Positions 22,521-23,446 of a stretch of 23,446 nucleotides of DNA are shown here, piece after piece. The DNA comes from an uncultured Pseudorhodobacter sp. (lineage in GTDB: Bacteria; Pseudomonadota; Alphaproteobacteria; Rhodobacterales; Rhodobacteraceae): positions 1 to 23,446 of the forward strand of contig CAMFIX010000008.1 in the NCBI GenBank assembly GCA_945952425.1. The letters run 5' to 3'. Positions within the stretch are counted from its first letter, which is position 1; each line of letters begins with the position of its first letter. The notes below the pieces were generated by a model, which worked only from the letters and a program-made list of their open reading frames with translations, was not told where the DNA came from and searched no databases. Made by a program: the position numbers and the translations under genes.

Positions 22521-23446
22521 ATGCCGGTCATTTCCCCCGAACGCATGGCAAGCTTCCGCCAGGCCGCCCCCTTCTGGCTGTCGCTCGGCACCCTGCCCAT
22601 CGCGCTTTTCGCCATGGCGCACGGCGGTTGGGCGGTCTTTCTGATGCCGCTATATACTTGGGGACTCTACTCTTTTCTCGATATGGTCTTCGGCGAAAGC
22701 GCCGATAACGCCGATCTGGACACTTCGGACGACGAGCTGATCTGGTATCGCCTGATTACCCTCGTCTGGTTCCCGGTGCAGTTCCTGATTCTGCTGGTCA
22801 TGCTGTGGTATGTGCCGCAGGCCAGCCACCTGAACTGGGCCGAAAAGCTGATGCTCTTCTTCGGGCAAGGCATCATGTCGGGCACGATCGGCATCGTCTA
22901 TGCCCATGAATTGATGCACCAATCCGACCGGCTGGAGCGGTGGCTGGCCGATCTCCTGCTGGCATCGGTGCTTTACTCCCATTTCCGCTCCGAACACTTG
23001 CGCGTGCATCACCTTTACGTCGGCACCCCGCGCGACCCGGTGACGGCACGTTACAACGAGGGATTCCACCACTTTTTCGCGAGAGTTTTACGCGAATGCC
23101 CGGTATCGGCCTGGAAAGCCGAGGCCTCGATGCTGCGGCGCAAGGGCAAGCCGCCGCTGTCCAGGGAAAATCCCTTCGTCATCTATGGCTTGCTGCAGGC
23201 GACGATGCTGTGCCTGGCCTTGACCGTCGGCGGGTGGAGCGGGCTTTTTCTGTTTATCTTCCAGGCCTTGGTCGCGATCTGGCAGCTGGAGATCACCAAT
23301 TACGTCGAACATTACGGCCTGACGCGGCGCCACCTGGGCGACGGCAAATACGAACACGTCATGCCGCACCATTCCTGGAACGCCAACCACCGCGCCTCGA
23401 ACTGGCTGCTCATCAACCTGCAGCGCCATTCCGACCACCATTACAA
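22521..23446 (+). CDS. alkB: AlkB-type alkane 1-monooxygenase, 3' end beyond the window
   Basis: The first 308 residues are visible before the edge. It is a polytopic membrane di-iron hydroxylase with all the AlkB histidine boxes: HELMH at 129-133, EHLRVHH at 158-164, NYVEHYG at 260-266 and LQRHSDHH at 300-307. These proteins add an oxygen atom to the end of medium- or long-chain alkanes, using electrons from rubredoxin. Family members are usually about 370-410 aa, so roughly 60-100 residues are missing. The ATG at 22521 follows AGAGGTTAAA. It lies 43 nt after mutY. No rubredoxin or rubredoxin reductase gene is in the window, so the electron donor must be elsewhere. Non-alkane substrates remain possible within the family. 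Confidence 0.92.
   Translation, partial: MPVISPERMASFRQAAPFWLSLGTLPIALFAMAHGGWAVFLMPLYTWGLYSFLDMVFGESADNADLDTSDDELIWYRLITLVWFPVQFLILLVMLWYVPQASHLNWAEKLMLFFGQGIMSGTIGIVYAHELMHQSDRLERWLADLLLASVLYSHFRSEHLRVHHLYVGTPRDPVTARYNEGFHHFFARVLRECPVSAWKAEASMLRRKGKPPLSRENPFVIYGLLQATMLCLALTVGGWSGLFLFIFQALVAIWQLEITNYVEHYGLTRRHLGDGKYEHVMPHHSWNANHRASNWLLINLQRHSDHHY

Overview
The window is about 23.4 kb of very GC-rich DNA. It looks like the chromosome of an alphaproteobacterium of the order Rhodobacterales (Rhodobacteraceae/Paracoccaceae, Paracoccus- or Rhodobacter-like). The evidence is the codon usage, Rhodobacterales-type protein sequences throughout, the ubiA / rsmE / small membrane protein / gshA block, the mutY / DUF721 / DsbA-like block, and a dispersed intergenic repeat placed just after stop codons. 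Genus and species cannot be fixed from the sequence alone.

Region 1 (1-5564) is a decayed type I-E CRISPR-Cas locus read leftwards. In transcription order it has cas3 (intact by all visible motifs), a 282-bp spacer with a large RNA-type hairpin, cse1/casA, cas1, cas2 (intact), a leader and a short array of 4 repeats and 3 spacers. The genes for Cse2, Cas7e, Cas5e and Cas6e are missing. The cse1 reading frame runs directly, and out of frame, into the middle of cas1 at about 1441-1455. One internal deletion therefore removed the end of cse1, the rest of the Cascade genes and the first ~75 codons of cas1. This is the most notable feature of the window. Neither interference nor adaptation should work from this locus alone.

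Region 2 (5672-11256) is metabolic and regulatory. It holds a membrane fatty-acid-hydroxylase/sterol-desaturase-family protein, a divergent LacI-type regulator followed by a PfkB/ribokinase-family sugar kinase, a trimethylamine-methyltransferase (MttB) family protein without pyrrolysine, and a divergent LysR-type regulator with an odd arginine-rich DNA-binding helix.

Region 3 (11320-12304) has two tandem paralogous secreted proteins, each with a calcium-loop-like DLTGDGKP motif. A copy of the dispersed repeat lies between them and appears to supply the ribosome-binding site of the second gene.

Region 4 (12374-19110) holds housekeeping genes: gshA, a small membrane protein and rsmE on the minus strand; ubiA divergent from rsmE with only 12 nt between start codons; then an OmpA-family protein, a small membrane/coiled-coil protein and a secreted protein. 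A convergent gene junction carries two inverted copies of the repeat as a 24-bp perfect stem.

Region 5 (19108-23446) has a minus-strand chain DUF721 > DsbA-like > CaiB/BaiF CoA-transferase with 4-bp stop/start overlaps, divergent from mutY. After mutY comes an AlkB-type alkane monooxygenase that runs off the window edge. I saw no rRNA, tRNA, transposase or phage gene. Most other long open frames here are shadows caused by the high GC content.
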